DNA of 64,000 nucleotides from Pontibacter sp. Tf4 (GCF_014212495.1 NZ_JACKZC010000005.1:248001-312000), one strand, 5' to 3'. Numbered from the stretch's first letter, positions 41,449-50,614 are shown. The notes: a model not told the origin generated them from the letters alone. A program made the numbers and translations.

Positions 41449-42438
41449 ATGAAAGTAGCAGTAGTAGGCGCCACCGGATTGGTAGGCGGCGAAATTTTGA
41501 AAGTACTGGCGGAGCGCGACTTCCCGGTAACAGAGTTGATGTTGGTTGCTTCTGAGAGATCTGTTGGTAAACAGATGGAGTTTAAGGGTAAACAGATAAA
41601 GGTTATCGGGATGCAGGACGCGATTGCGGCTGCCCCGCAAATAGCAATTTTTTCAGCCGGTGGCAGCACCTCTACGGAGTGGGCCCCGAAGTTTGCCGAA
41701 GTAGGTACCGTTGTAGTGGATAACTCGTCGGCATGGCGAATGGACCCAACCAAAAAACTGGTAGTGCCGGAGATTAACGCCAAAGAACTGACCAAAGAAG
41801 ATAAGATCATCGCGAACCCGAACTGCTCTACCATACAGATGGTAGTAGCCCTGAACAAGCTGCACCAAGAACTGAAGGCGAAGCGTATAGTTGTAAGCAC
41901 CTACCAGTCGGTAACCGGCACGGGTGTGAAGGCGGTGGAGCAACTGATGAACGAGCGCGAAGGTAAAGAAGGCGAGAAAGCGTATCCGTACCAGATCGAC
42001 CTGAACGTGCTGCCGCACATTGATGTGTTTACCGACAACGGCTACACTAAAGAGGAAATGAAAATGATCCTCGAAACCAAGAAGATCATGGGCGATGACT
42101 CTATCCGGGTAACGGCTACAGCAGTGCGCATACCGGTAATGGGCGGCCACTCGGAGTCGGTGAACGTGGAGTTTGAAAAGGATTTTACGCTGGATGAAGT
42201 TTACCGCATTTTAGGCGAAACTGAAGGCGTGAAGGTAGTGGACGATGTGAAAAACCTGCAGTACCCAATGCCGAAAGACGCACATGGCAAAGACGACGTA
42301 CTGGTTGGCCGCATACGTTTAGACGAAACGCAGCCTAAAACTATAAACATGTGGATAGTAGCCGATAACCTGCGCAAAGGTGCCGCTACCAATGCCGTTC
42401 AGATTGCCGAATATCTGGTGAAGAACGAGCTGGTATAG
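41449..42438 (+). CDS. asd: Aspartate-semialdehyde dehydrogenase
   Basis: 329 aa. The enzyme reduces aspartyl phosphate to aspartate semialdehyde with NADPH, feeding lysine/diaminopimelate, threonine and methionine. VVGATGLVGGEILKVL (NADP site) opens the protein; catalytic Cys126 is in ANPNCSTIQ, and His234 in MGGHSESV is the base. SVTGTGVKAVEQL is the dimer/active-site segment. Complete; two adjacent hairpins terminate it. Confidence 0.97.
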   Translation: MKVAVVGATGLVGGEILKVLAERDFPVTELMLVASERSVGKQMEFKGKQIKVIGMQDAIAAAPQIAIFSAGGSTSTEWAPKFAEVGTVVVDNSSAWRMDPTKKLVVPEINAKELTKEDKIIANPNCSTIQMVVALNKLHQELKAKRIVVSTYQSVTGTGVKAVEQLMNEREGKEGEKAYPYQIDLNVLPHIDVFTDNGYTKEEMKMILETKKIMGDDSIRVTATAVRIPVMGGHSESVNVEFEKDFTLDEVYRILGETEGVKVVDDVKNLQYPMPKDAHGKDDVLVGRIRLDETQPKTINMWIVADNLRKGAATNAVQIAEYLVKNELV

Positions 42439-42478
42439 TTTCTTTTGACAATAGACTGATTATAGTATAATTACTGCT

Positions 42479-42536
42479 CTTCCGGAGTTCTGAGTCCGGA
42501 AGGTATCTGACGGGGACTTCTTAGTCCCCGTTTTTT
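42479..42536 (+). terminator. Twin hairpins after asd
   Basis: First CTTCCGGA/TCCGGAAG (42479-42486 with 42495-42502), then CGGGGACT/AGTCCCCG (42511-42518 with 42523-42530) and six T. The two loops and inner stems are alike (GAGTTCTGAGTC and GACTTCTTAGTC), as if one hairpin was copied. Confidence 0.85.
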
Positions 42537-42628
42537 GTTAATAAGTATATTCTGCTTTTTTAGTTCAGTGCACTTACTCTCTATTTGTTGTAGTTTTATA
42601 TTAAACATCGTTCAAGTAAAGCAAAATT

Positions 42629-43165
42629 ATGAACTCTACATTTATTAAAGGGCCACAGTTACAGCGAATTGTTAGCAGCTTAAAGCGGTTGTTAAAAATC
42701 ACGCGCTCTTTAGCTTATGGGTTAGATGAAGAAATATCAAAAGAATACAAGCATGAATACTTTAAAGAATTGCTGAGGTATGAAAATAAAGCAGTAATAT
42801 CGATAATTGAGGCATTAGAGGATTTAAGCGACAAAGCATCAATTTATGACACCATTAAATTAACATTATTTCAGAACAGTAATCCATATGAGAATTCTGA
42901 AGAAGAAACTCTATTTGAAAAAGCTACCAGACTTCATGAATCAGATCCAGATGTACAGTTAGTTGCCAGGGCAATTGGCAGAGAGTTATCATTTCAAGAA
43001 CTAATAAATTTGGGGAAAATTACTGAAGAAGAGATGAAAAACGATGAAGAGTTTCAAAGAGTTACTCAGGAATATTACTTCAGATGGTGGGGAGAAGAGT
43101 ATACCCGCATGAAAGAAGAAAATGACAGTCTGAAAAGAAAACATGAGAACGATTTACCTTTTTGA
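42629..43165 (+). CDS. Hypothetical protein, A+T-rich
   Basis: 178 aa, mostly helical and charged, with no signal peptide or membrane segment. Highlights are LKRLLKITRSLAYGLDEEISKEYKHEYF near the start, QLVARAIGRELSFQELINLG in the middle and YYFRWWGEEYTRMKEE near the end. I recognise no family. The gene is clearly richer in A+T and in codons such as AAA, TTA and GAA than its neighbours and lacks the CTATAG word, which points to recent arrival. It has no operon partner. Confidence 0.7.
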   Translation: MNSTFIKGPQLQRIVSSLKRLLKITRSLAYGLDEEISKEYKHEYFKELLRYENKAVISIIEALEDLSDKASIYDTIKLTLFQNSNPYENSEEETLFEKATRLHESDPDVQLVARAIGRELSFQELINLGKITEEEMKNDEEFQRVTQEYYFRWWGEEYTRMKEENDSLKRKHENDLPF

Positions 43166-43249
43166 GAGATGAAAAATTATCCCATGTAATATTTAATGAA
43201 AGGTTATATGTTTGACTTAGCTTAATTTTAGTGAACTTAAAAATTTCAA

Positions 43250-43804
43250 ATGCCCGCCCAACCCATCCACACCGACAGGCTTATACTGCTGCCTTTTACC
43301 TTAGAAATTACTGAAATGCTGATGGCCGGCGACACAAGCATTATTCCGAAGCTTGGCCTGCAGCTTACCCCTTACTGGCCGGACCAGGAAGCAATCGACA
43401 CCTTCCCGAAGATCATCAGAAATCTGGAGTTAGTGCCGGAGCCAAGCGGCTTTGAGTCGTATATGGTAGTGCACCGGCAAAGCATGACGGTAATTGGCGA
43501 TGCAGGTTTTAAAGGCTTGCCAAACGAAAATGGCGAAGTAGACCTTGGGTATGCGATTATAGTGCAGGCACAGAAAAACGGGTTTGGACTGGAAGCTGCC
43601 AAAGGACTGGCAAACTGGGCATTCAGGCAACCGGACGTGAAAGCCATTACTGCAAGGTGCCTGCTGAATAACACACCCTCGGCCCGTGTACTTGAAAAGC
43701 TGGGCATGCAGGAAGTGAGCCGCAATGAAGAGATAATCCGCTGGAAGTTACTGCGGCCCCAGCTACAGCCAACTATAGGTGATCTAACAGAAAAGCCGGC
43801 TTAG
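43250..43804 (+). CDS. GNAT-family N-acetyltransferase (RimJ/RimL type)
   Basis: 184 aa. IHTDRLILLPFTLEI at the N-terminus, GDAGFKGLPNENGEVDLGYAI, then the acetyl-CoA loop QKNGFGLEAAKGLANWAF and the closing ARCLLNNTPSARVLEKLGMQEV are typical of the RimJ/RimL subgroup that acetylates protein N-termini or small amines. Substrate unknown. Its last codons lie in the stem of the terminator shared with the convergent lipoprotein gene. Confidence 0.9.
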   Translation: MPAQPIHTDRLILLPFTLEITEMLMAGDTSIIPKLGLQLTPYWPDQEAIDTFPKIIRNLELVPEPSGFESYMVVHRQSMTVIGDAGFKGLPNENGEVDLGYAIIVQAQKNGFGLEAAKGLANWAFRQPDVKAITARCLLNNTPSARVLEKLGMQEVSRNEEIIRWKLLRPQLQPTIGDLTEKPA

Positions 43805-43814
43805 TACCGGCTTT
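43792..43814. terminator. Terminator overlapping the GNAT stop codon
   Basis: AAAGCCGG (43792-43799) with CCGGCTTT (43807-43814). The stem includes the last three codons of the GNAT gene and ends 4 bp before the lipoprotein gene, so it may serve both strands. Confidence 0.75.
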
Positions 43815-43817
43815 CGT

Positions 43818-44324
43818 TTATTCTGCTTTCGGGGCTTCATCGCATTTGGTGTTTATCAGCTCCTGCATGTTCTGCAGGCAAGGCTTCGGTACGAAAGCGT
43901 ATGTTTGCTTATCGTTAAGGCAGTAGCTAAAACTGGCGAAGGTACTGCGGTTGCGCGGATATATCCACCGGTCGTTCTCACAGCCAAATACCCGCAACGG
44001 AAACTCATCTACATTATAATCCACATAGCTCACTACCTGGTCTCCCTTCATAAACAACAGCCGGTTATGGTTTTTCGGCACATCGCTGGCACCTTCCCAC
44101 TTCACGCCTGTTTCGGCCTGTATATCCAGCGCTGTCTGCTCACCCTGGAAATAAAACATCCTGTCCCATTCAAAATCAGTCAGTGCGCTTACGTCGATGG
44201 TGTTGTAGCCTTCGGGGTTTTCAGTTTCCACAGCGGTTCTGAGCTTTTCGAGCAGGGCGTCGTTGCTGTCGGAGCAGCTTGCAAGGGCAAAAAGGGCAAG
44301 CAGTAGCAGGAATATATTTTTCAT
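43818..44324 (-). CDS. Lipoprotein of unknown function
   Basis: 168 aa from ATG at 44324 (MKNIFLLLLALFALASCSDS), lipobox LFALASC with Cys17; the longer frame upstream has no protein character. The mature part has an EWDRMFYFQGEQ segment, HNRLLFMKGDQVVSYVDY strands and three further cysteines near the end (FGCEND, FSYCLND, KPCLQNM), possibly disulphide-bonded. It looks like a small periplasmic beta-rich protein; no named family recognised. Convergent with the GNAT gene. Confidence 0.82.
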   Translation of the reverse strand: MKNIFLLLLALFALASCSDSNDALLEKLRTAVETENPEGYNTIDVSALTDFEWDRMFYFQGEQTALDIQAETGVKWEGASDVPKNHNRLLFMKGDQVVSYVDYNVDEFPLRVFGCENDRWIYPRNRSTFASFSYCLNDKQTYAFVPKPCLQNMQELINTKCDEAPKAE

Positions 44325-44371
44325 ACAGGTTGTGCTATAGTTAAAGCTAAGGTAAGGCAAATCGGCCCAAT

Positions 44372-45514
44372 CTAAAAATCGACACGGTACAGGTCTTCCA
44401 TCTGGCGCTGTGTTACAAATGCGGGCGTTGCCCTGAAAATGGCGTTCCGGGCTTTTATTAACAACGGGTTCTCCCACTGCGAAACCCACCCCAGCAGCCG
44501 CGACAACCGGACAACTTTGGCTGTACGGGCTACCCTGCGCTTTTCATAAGTTGCCAAAGCACTGGCTATTGTTGATTGCTGTTGCAGGCACTGCCCAAGC
44601 ACTACGGCATCTTCTATGGCCTGGCAGGCGCCCTGCCCCATGTTGGGTGTGGTAGCGTGCGCAGCATCTCCCAGCAAAACAATGCGGTCGTATACAAACT
44701 TTTTCAGTGGTTTCAGGTCGGCAATATCACCCCAGATCAGCTCTTCAGATTTGGTAGCGGCCAGCACCTGCTGCACCGGCTCGTGTACACCTTTAAAATG
44801 ATCTGCCAGCTGTGCGGGTGACATCCGGCGCATACGCGGGTCGTTTTCGGAGGCGTTGATACAGGCATACCAGTAAATGCGGTTACCGGGAAGCGGCGCC
44901 ATGCCTACCCTCCCCTGCGGTGCCCAGGTTTCCGCAGAAATCATGCTGTTTATAGTTACACCCGGGTTTTGGATAACACCGCGCCAGCAGGTGTAGCCGG
45001 CATACCGAGGCTTACTTTCAGGTAACAGCTGCTGCCGGATCACAGAATTAATGCCGTCTGCCGCAATCAGAAGGTCGGCTATAGTTTGGGTGCCATCGGT
45101 AAAAGTGATTTGCACCTGGTTGCTTTGCTGATTTATAGTCTGGCAGCGCTTGTTGAGGTGTAAGGTGCCTGGTTGCAATGCCTGTGCCAGCACATCATGC
45201 AGGTCGGCGCGGTGTATCACGAAGTTGCTGATGCCATATTTCCTGCTCAGTAGGCGCGTATCCTGGTCGGTGATGATGTGGTCGTGCTCGTCGAAGATGG
45301 TAAGCGCTTCCAGCTCCTTGCCGCGGGCAATAACGGCATTGGCTACACCTAACCTTGCAAGGCCCTGTATGGCATTGGCAGCCAGCCCGACACCAGCCCC
45401 CACAGGTTTCAGTTCCGGGGCCGCTTCGTAAACTATCGTTTCGATGCCCTGGCGCTGCAGCGCGATGGCTGCGCACAACCCACCAATTCCGCCGCCAACT
45501 ACTATAACTTTCAT
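44372..45514 (-). CDS. FAD-dependent monooxygenase (UbiH/salicylate hydroxylase-like)
   Basis: 380 aa. The group A flavoprotein hydroxylase motifs are present: VVGGGIGGLCAAIALQRQG (5-23) for FAD, the DG fold near LLIAADGINSVIRQQLLPE, and GDAAHATTPNMGQGACQAIEDAVVL (about 285-310). Such enzymes insert oxygen into an aromatic or isoprenoid ring using NAD(P)H. No pathway neighbours help to name the substrate. Complete. Confidence 0.92.
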   Translation of the reverse strand: MKVIVVGGGIGGLCAAIALQRQGIETIVYEAAPELKPVGAGVGLAANAIQGLARLGVANAVIARGKELEALTIFDEHDHIITDQDTRLLSRKYGISNFVIHRADLHDVLAQALQPGTLHLNKRCQTINQQSNQVQITFTDGTQTIADLLIAADGINSVIRQQLLPESKPRYAGYTCWRGVIQNPGVTINSMISAETWAPQGRVGMAPLPGNRIYWYACINASENDPRMRRMSPAQLADHFKGVHEPVQQVLAATKSEELIWGDIADLKPLKKFVYDRIVLLGDAAHATTPNMGQGACQAIEDAVVLGQCLQQQSTIASALATYEKRRVARTAKVVRLSRLLGWVSQWENPLLIKARNAIFRATPAFVTQRQMEDLYRVDF

Positions 45515-45873
45515 AGCACAAAGGTACGCAGGGAATGATGAATTATTAATTACGGTTGACTTTTGTCTGAATCAGGATTTTCAGGATTAAAGGATTTGCA
45601 GGATTTGTGTTTTACCTCACCCCGGCCCTCTCCTAAAAACAGGAGAGGGAGTTTGGCTATAGTTCTATAGTTAACGTTTAACACCCCTGTAGTCCCCTCA
45701 AGGGGACACTCTCCGTCTTTGCTATAGTTTAAACTATAGTTTCATAGTTACAGACCAAGAGCAGGTAGGCGCAGCCTGCCCCAAGGAATTACAACCACGA
45801 GAAAAGACGATCTGCTTTAGCTAAGAGCAAATACAGCAACTATAGTTAGAGCAGCAACTATCGAATGTGATTT

Positions 45874-45996
45874 CAGTCTTTGGGTTGAGCGCCTTTGACT
45901 TGTTGCGGTGCCGCCAGGCAATCCGACGAAGGAGGATAGCAAGAAGGCAGCAGCGCGATGCCCGAAGACGGGGCCTCCCGGCCCAGGAGGGAGCCA
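45874..45996 (+). repeat. Conserved core repeat, copy B
   Basis: 123 nt. By my alignment it differs from copy C (50853-50975, other strand) at only two positions, one in the variable segment and one in the loop or stem of the terminal GC hairpin. The flanking modules of B and C are far less alike, so the core is the constrained part. Confidence 0.85.
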
Positions 45997-46314
45997 ATGA
46001 AACTATAGAACTATAGGCTATTAAAGCTCCCAGGATGAAAAGTAGCTATGAAATAAACGGCTTGGTTCCAGCAGTAGGCAAAGTCAACTATAGAATGATA
46101 GCTGATCGAACTATACGACACATAAGATCCCTCGGCTATCGCTCGGGATGACAAAGAACCAACTATAGTCTGAGATAGATTTCTCACTTTGTTCGAAATG
46201 ACAAAAGAGCAGGAATGAACTACAGGACATATAAGATGTCTCGGCTGCGCTCGACATGACGATAATGACAACTATAGCTCACACAAACCTACCATTAGCT
46301 AATAGCCTGAACAA

Positions 46315-46348
46315 CAAAAAAGCAGCATCGGAGCTATCCGGTGCTGCT
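46315..46348 (-). terminator. Terminator of the flippase-like gene
   Basis: AGCAGCATCGGA pairs with TCCGGTGCTGCT (46321-46332 with 46337-46348, one G-T pair), loop GCTA, then a T run on the minus strand. Confidence 0.82.
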
Positions 46349-46373
46349 TTCTCAAAACTATAAAATCTTAAAA

Positions 46374-47450
46374 CTATCTTCTCGTTTCAGAAGCGAACTC
46401 TCTCTGTTGCACCGCGCTGCGGCCGAAGACCTTGGCTATCCATTTAGGGAGGAAAATGGAGCCTAAGATGAGGTATGGATAGTAGGTGATCAAACGGTAC
46501 AGCATTACCACTACATTACTGAAACCACCCAGGAACAAACCGAAGAAGCTTGGGAAAGCCATCTCCACAATACCGGCGCCGCCTGGCGTAATAGCGATCA
46601 GCATCACGATCCAGAAGATGAGGTTGCGGGAAATAATGAGCAGGTGCTCGCTTAAGCTTACATCAACAAAGGCTGCGATGAGGCAGTTTAACAGGAAGTA
46701 GCGAGCGCTCCACACAAAGATGGTGGAAAGGATCGCTTTGCTCCAGTAGGCAGTGTCTTTCCCTTTCAGTTGCTGCGATGCCCAGATGATCTCGTTGCCA
46801 TGCTGGAAAGCACTTACACGCCATTTGCGCAGAAAACCGATGGAAGTGATCTTTAATAACAGCCATTTGAAAGCACGCGGCCTTACAAACAAGGCATAGA
46901 TCATCAGGAACGTGTACAGGGCAATTAAACTATAGCTTACATAAAATGCCCATTTCAGCTTGCTTACATCCGATGGATCGAGCCCGAAGGTAGGGAAAAC
47001 ATCGCCTTGCGTGGCCAGCAGGGCAATAGGAGCTGCTACGATGAAGAACATGTTATCCAGCACCGCGGTCAGCATAACATAAGCCAGCGACTTTCCTAAT
47101 GGTATGCCTTCTTTGTTCAGGATGATGGTAGCCACTGTGGTACCGCCTACTACCGAGGGCGTAACGGCCGAAGCAAACTCCCAGAGCATAATTACATCCA
47201 GGCTGTTGCGCCAGGTCAGGAATTTATCAGTCAGGGCCCGGATGCGGTAAATGTAGCCAAAGTCGCGGATAACGAGCACCAACAGCGCGGCTACCAGCCA
47301 CCACATATTAGCATCGGCTATGCTGGCCAGGTCGCCCAGCTTATCGTCTTTTATAAACAACCAGGCAGTAGCGCCCAGGCCCAGCACCACAGGTATCAAT
47401 ACCTTTACCGGGCTAAAACTTTTAAGTATGGTTTTCTGGTTCTGATCCAT
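46374..47450 (-). CDS. Lysylphosphatidylglycerol synthase-type transmembrane protein (flippase-like)
   Basis: 358 aa, about eight membrane helices. The LPG_synthase_TM (UPF0104) family features are RDFGYIYRIRALTDKFLTWRNSLDVIMLWEFASAVTPSVVGGTTVA and ITPGGAGIVEMAFPSFFG. This domain is the flippase half of MprF; here the aminoacyl-transferase half is absent, as in many stand-alone homologues whose cargo (polyprenyl or lipid) is unknown. It starts 40 bp after scpA on the same strand. Confidence 0.9.
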   Translation of the reverse strand: MDQNQKTILKSFSPVKVLIPVVLGLGATAWLFIKDDKLGDLASIADANMWWLVAALLVLVIRDFGYIYRIRALTDKFLTWRNSLDVIMLWEFASAVTPSVVGGTTVATIILNKEGIPLGKSLAYVMLTAVLDNMFFIVAAPIALLATQGDVFPTFGLDPSDVSKLKWAFYVSYSLIALYTFLMIYALFVRPRAFKWLLLKITSIGFLRKWRVSAFQHGNEIIWASQQLKGKDTAYWSKAILSTIFVWSARYFLLNCLIAAFVDVSLSEHLLIISRNLIFWIVMLIAITPGGAGIVEMAFPSFFGLFLGGFSNVVVMLYRLITYYPYLILGSIFLPKWIAKVFGRSAVQQREFASETRR

Positions 47451-47490
47451 GCAGGTGTGCTGGCTTTCTTGTGTTTACGGTGTCTAAAAA

Positions 47491-48261
47491 CTACTCAACC
47501 AGCAGTTGTGTTACCTGGGCGGCCTGCCCTTCGGCTATCGTTATAGTAAAATCATTAAATCCTTCGCCTACTTCAATCCCGATCAGGTTCAGCTGCAGCA
47601 TATCCAGTATGGCCAGGAAGTTGAATATCATCCCGATCTTATCCGGGAACTGCTTTATAACTTCCGAGAAAGTAGTACGCTGGCGCTCGGTTACCATTTT
47701 CAGAATGACGTTGCGCTGCCCTTCTATCGTATACGGATACTGAATGACGGTATGCTTCGGGCGGTTCTGCTCTTCTTCGTAGCGCGTCATAGCTTTCTCG
47801 AACACGCGCATAATGCGGTACAGGTTCAGGTCCTGCAGCTCGTATTCAAAATTGTTGGCGTTAGCAATTACCTGAAGTTCGTCGTGTATATTGCCGCGGT
47901 TTTCCTGGGCCAGGCGCAGGTCTTCCATTTCCGATAAGGCCGGCACTGCGCTTTTATATTTTTTATACTCCAGCAGGTGCTGTACCAGTTCCTGGCGCGG
48001 GTCTATTTCATTGCCTTCCTCGTCTTTTTCGGTGCGGGGCAGCAGCATTTTGGCCTTAATGCGCATCAGGGTAGCAGCGGTCAGTATAAAATCACTGGCT
48101 ACTTCAATGTTCAGCTGCTCCAGTTGCCGTATGTAGCCCATAAACTCATTCGTGATCTGAAAGATCGGAATGTCGTGTATGTCCAGTTCATCGCGCTCAA
48201 TAAAAAAAAGCAGCAGGTCGAACGGCCCCTCAAACAACGGTAATTTTATCTCGAAACTCAC
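47491..48261 (-). CDS. scpA: Segregation and condensation protein A
   Basis: 256 aa. Start appears to be GTG at 48261 (MSFEIKLPLFEGPFDLLLFFI). The N-terminal LFEGPFDLLLFFIERDELDIHDIPI binds the SMC coiled-coil neck in the kleisin manner; LTAATLMRIKAKMLLPR follows, and the C-terminal winged helix (about 180-245) meets the SMC head. ScpA with ScpB and SMC compacts and separates chromosomes. scpB is not in the window. Confidence 0.95.
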   Translation of the reverse strand: MSFEIKLPLFEGPFDLLLFFIERDELDIHDIPIFQITNEFMGYIRQLEQLNIEVASDFILTAATLMRIKAKMLLPRTEKDEEGNEIDPRQELVQHLLEYKKYKSAVPALSEMEDLRLAQENRGNIHDELQVIANANNFEYELQDLNLYRIMRVFEKAMTRYEEEQNRPKHTVIQYPYTIEGQRNVILKMVTERQRTTFSEVIKQFPDKIGMIFNFLAILDMLQLNLIGIEVGEGFNDFTITIAEGQAAQVTQLLVE

Positions 48262-48614
48262 TTTACTTCAGGTTTTTACTGCAGCGCCCGGCGCTTAACG
48301 AACAGCAAATTTAAACATTTTTAGCTGATTTGGTGTAACTCCCAGTTTATACCTGTGCTTACCCAGGCCACATGCACCAACAGAACACGCTGCAGGGTTA
48401 ACCATGTGCCGCCAACTATAGTTCTGCCAGGGCTTATAGTTTGGCTGACAGCAGTTTCAGGCATAAATTTTGAACACTCCGGCTATGAAAATCATCGGTC
48501 AGGTAATTCGTACATTATTTTTATTAATTTTACGTTTTGCCCGGTCGTTTTACAATTTTGCAAACAGCAAACTTTTGACGATAAAAATTGTTGAGGGTCT
48601 ATAAAGGTACACTT
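48262..48614. other. Intergenic region upstream of dxs
   Basis: About 350 bp between divergent scpA and dxs. Contains a perfect AACTATAGTT (48414-48423) and, near 48525-48565, two overlapping TA-rich words with TTTTG (TACGTTTTG and TACAATTTTG) that resemble -7 elements for dxs. No riboswitch or RNA gene recognised. Confidence 0.5.
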
Positions 48615-50531
48615 ATGATCATTAAACCCGGAGAGTTGCTAGCCTCCATCAACACACCTGCCGACCTGCGTAAGCTGAAGCCGGAACAATTGCTGCAGGT
48701 AAGCCAGGAGCTACGACAGTATATTATAGATGTAGTGTCGATACACGGTGGCCATTTTGGGGCCAGCCTGGGTGTAGTAGAGCTTACTACTGCGCTGCAC
48801 TATGTGTTTAATACACCTTACGACCAGCTGGTTTGGGATGTGGGGCATCAGGCATACGGGCATAAGATACTGACCGGCCGCCGCGATATTTTCCACACCA
48901 ACCGCAAATACGGTGGCATCTCCGGTTTCCCGAAACGTAAAGAAAGCGAGTACGATACGTTTGGCGTAGGCCACTCCAGCACGTCTATTTCGGCGGCACT
49001 GGGCATGGCAGTTGCCTCGCAGTACAAAGGCGAAAAAGAGCGTCAGCACATTGCCGTGATTGGTGATGGCGCCATGACAGGCGGTATGGCGTTTGAGGCC
49101 CTGAACCACGCCGGCGCTACCAACGCCAACCTGCTGGTAGTCCTGAACGACAACTGCATGAGCATCGACCCGAACGTAGGCGCTCTGAAAGAATATTTAA
49201 CCGACATTACCACCTCCCGCACTTACAATAAGGTACGCGACGAGATCTGGAATATACTGGGCAAGATCAGCAAGTTCGGCCCGAATGCACAGCACATCGC
49301 CTCTAAGATAGAAAGCGGTATTAAAGCATCGCTGCTGAAGCAAAGCAACCTGTTCGAAGGCCTGAAATTCCGTTATTTCGGCCCTATAGATGGACACGAC
49401 ATCAATCATCTGGTGTCGGTAATGGAAGACCTGAAACATATCCCGGGTCCGAAAATCCTCCACTGTGTAACTACCAAAGGTAAAGGCTTTGCCCTGGCCG
49501 AAAAAGACCAGACCAAATGGCACGCGCCGGGTCTGTTCGATAAGATTACCGGTGAGATCTATAAAAAGCACTACGATAAGCCACAACCACCAAAGTATCA
49601 GGATGTGTTTGGCCATACCATTGTGGAGCTGGCAGAGCAGAACCCTAAAATTATGGGGGTAACACCTGCTATGCCATCTGGTTGCTCGCTTAACATTATG
49701 ATGGAAGCCATGCCGGACCGTGCTTTTGACGTAGGTATCGCTGAACAACACGCGGTAACTTTCTCCGCCGGTTTGGCTACGCAAGGCATGATTCCGTTCT
49801 GCAACATTTACAGCACGTTTATGCAGCGCGGCTACGACCAGGTAGTGCACGATGTGTGTTTACAGAACCTGCCCGTAGTTTTCTGCCTGGACAGAGCTGG
49901 TTTTGCCGGTGCCGACGGCCCGACACACCACGGCGCTTACGACATTGCCTACATGCGCTGCATCCCGAACATGGTGGTATCTGCCCCTATGAACGAGAAG
50001 GAACTACGTAACCTGATGTTTACGGCCACGCAAGAAGGTGCTGGTCCGTTCACGATCCGCTACCCACGCGGCGAAGGTGTTATGCCTAACTGGAGAACTC
50101 CTTTTGAAACCATCAAGATCGGTAAAGGCCGCACCATACAGGAAGGCGAAGAAGTAGCGATACTTACGTTTGGCCACATCGGTAACTATGCGGTAGATGT
50201 TTGCAAAAAGCTAAGCTTCGACGGCATTACACCAGGCCATTACGACATGCGCTTTGCCAAGCCGCTGGATGAAGAATTGCTTCATCATATTTTCTCTAAA
50301 TACAGCAAAGTAATTACCGTAGAAGATGGCTGCCTGCAGGGTGGTTTTGGTAGTGCGGTACTGGAGTTTATGGTAGATCATGGCTACACCTCACAGGTAA
50401 AACGCCTTGGTATTCCGGATAAGATTTTTGAACACGGCTCCCAGCTGGAACTACACCGCGAAGCCGGCTTCGCCCCGGAAGACATTGAGCGCACTGTACG
50501 TGAGATGATTGGGGTTGCGGTTAAAGTATAA
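48615..50531 (+). CDS. dxs: 1-deoxy-D-xylulose-5-phosphate synthase
   Basis: 638 aa from ATG at 48615 (MIIKPGELLASINTPADLRKL); the longer frame begins with a TTG nine codons earlier. It condenses pyruvate and glyceraldehyde 3-phosphate with thiamine diphosphate, the first step of the MEP isoprenoid pathway. Motifs: DVGHQAYGHKILTGRRD, GISGFPKRKESEYDTFGVGHSSTSI, the ThDP motif GDGAMTGGMAFEALNHAG and DRAGFAGADGPTHHGAYD. Complete. Few CTATAG words in it, as in other core enzymes. Confidence 0.97.
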   Translation: MIIKPGELLASINTPADLRKLKPEQLLQVSQELRQYIIDVVSIHGGHFGASLGVVELTTALHYVFNTPYDQLVWDVGHQAYGHKILTGRRDIFHTNRKYGGISGFPKRKESEYDTFGVGHSSTSISAALGMAVASQYKGEKERQHIAVIGDGAMTGGMAFEALNHAGATNANLLVVLNDNCMSIDPNVGALKEYLTDITTSRTYNKVRDEIWNILGKISKFGPNAQHIASKIESGIKASLLKQSNLFEGLKFRYFGPIDGHDINHLVSVMEDLKHIPGPKILHCVTTKGKGFALAEKDQTKWHAPGLFDKITGEIYKKHYDKPQPPKYQDVFGHTIVELAEQNPKIMGVTPAMPSGCSLNIMMEAMPDRAFDVGIAEQHAVTFSAGLATQGMIPFCNIYSTFMQRGYDQVVHDVCLQNLPVVFCLDRAGFAGADGPTHHGAYDIAYMRCIPNMVVSAPMNEKELRNLMFTATQEGAGPFTIRYPRGEGVMPNWRTPFETIKIGKGRTIQEGEEVAILTFGHIGNYAVDVCKKLSFDGITPGHYDMRFAKPLDEELLHHIFSKYSKVITVEDGCLQGGFGSAVLEFMVDHGYTSQVKRLGIPDKIFEHGSQLELHREAGFAPEDIERTVREMIGVAVKV

Positions 50532-50580
50532 CTGAGCTCTGCTCCTGAATTAAGATTTACTAACATAGTACATAAGATTT

Positions 50581-50614
50581 AAGCCCTGGAGTTTTAAAAC
50601 TGCAGGGCTTTTTT
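50581..50614 (+). terminator. Terminator of dxs
   Basis: AAGCCCTG with CAGGGCTT enclosing the inner palindrome AGTTTTAAAACT, followed by six T. It lies 50 bp after the dxs stop. Confidence 0.88.

Larger units (their letters stand above)
45515..46373. repeat. Mosaic intergenic repeat region B
   Basis: No gene in 860 bp. In order: TCAGGATTTTCAGGATT module (about 45566-45606), CTCTCCT...AGGAGAGGG (45626-45651), an 18-bp palindrome CTATAGTTTAAACTATAG (45722-45739), a degenerate GCAGGTAGGCGCAGCCTGCC palindrome (45761-45780), the CACGAGAAAA module, the core (45874-45996), the trailing GGCTTGGTTCC module, hairpins ATCCC/GGGAT (46127-46149) and ATGTC/GACAT (46236-46257), and a 33-nt block (46171-46203) that recurs exactly inverted at 50670-50702. 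Short ORFs here (for example 46011-46271) are not convincing. Confidence 0.85.

Noticed and set aside
46011-46271. An 86-codon minus-strand frame in repeat region B
   Set aside because: It lies wholly in dispersed hairpin repeats and shows no protein features.
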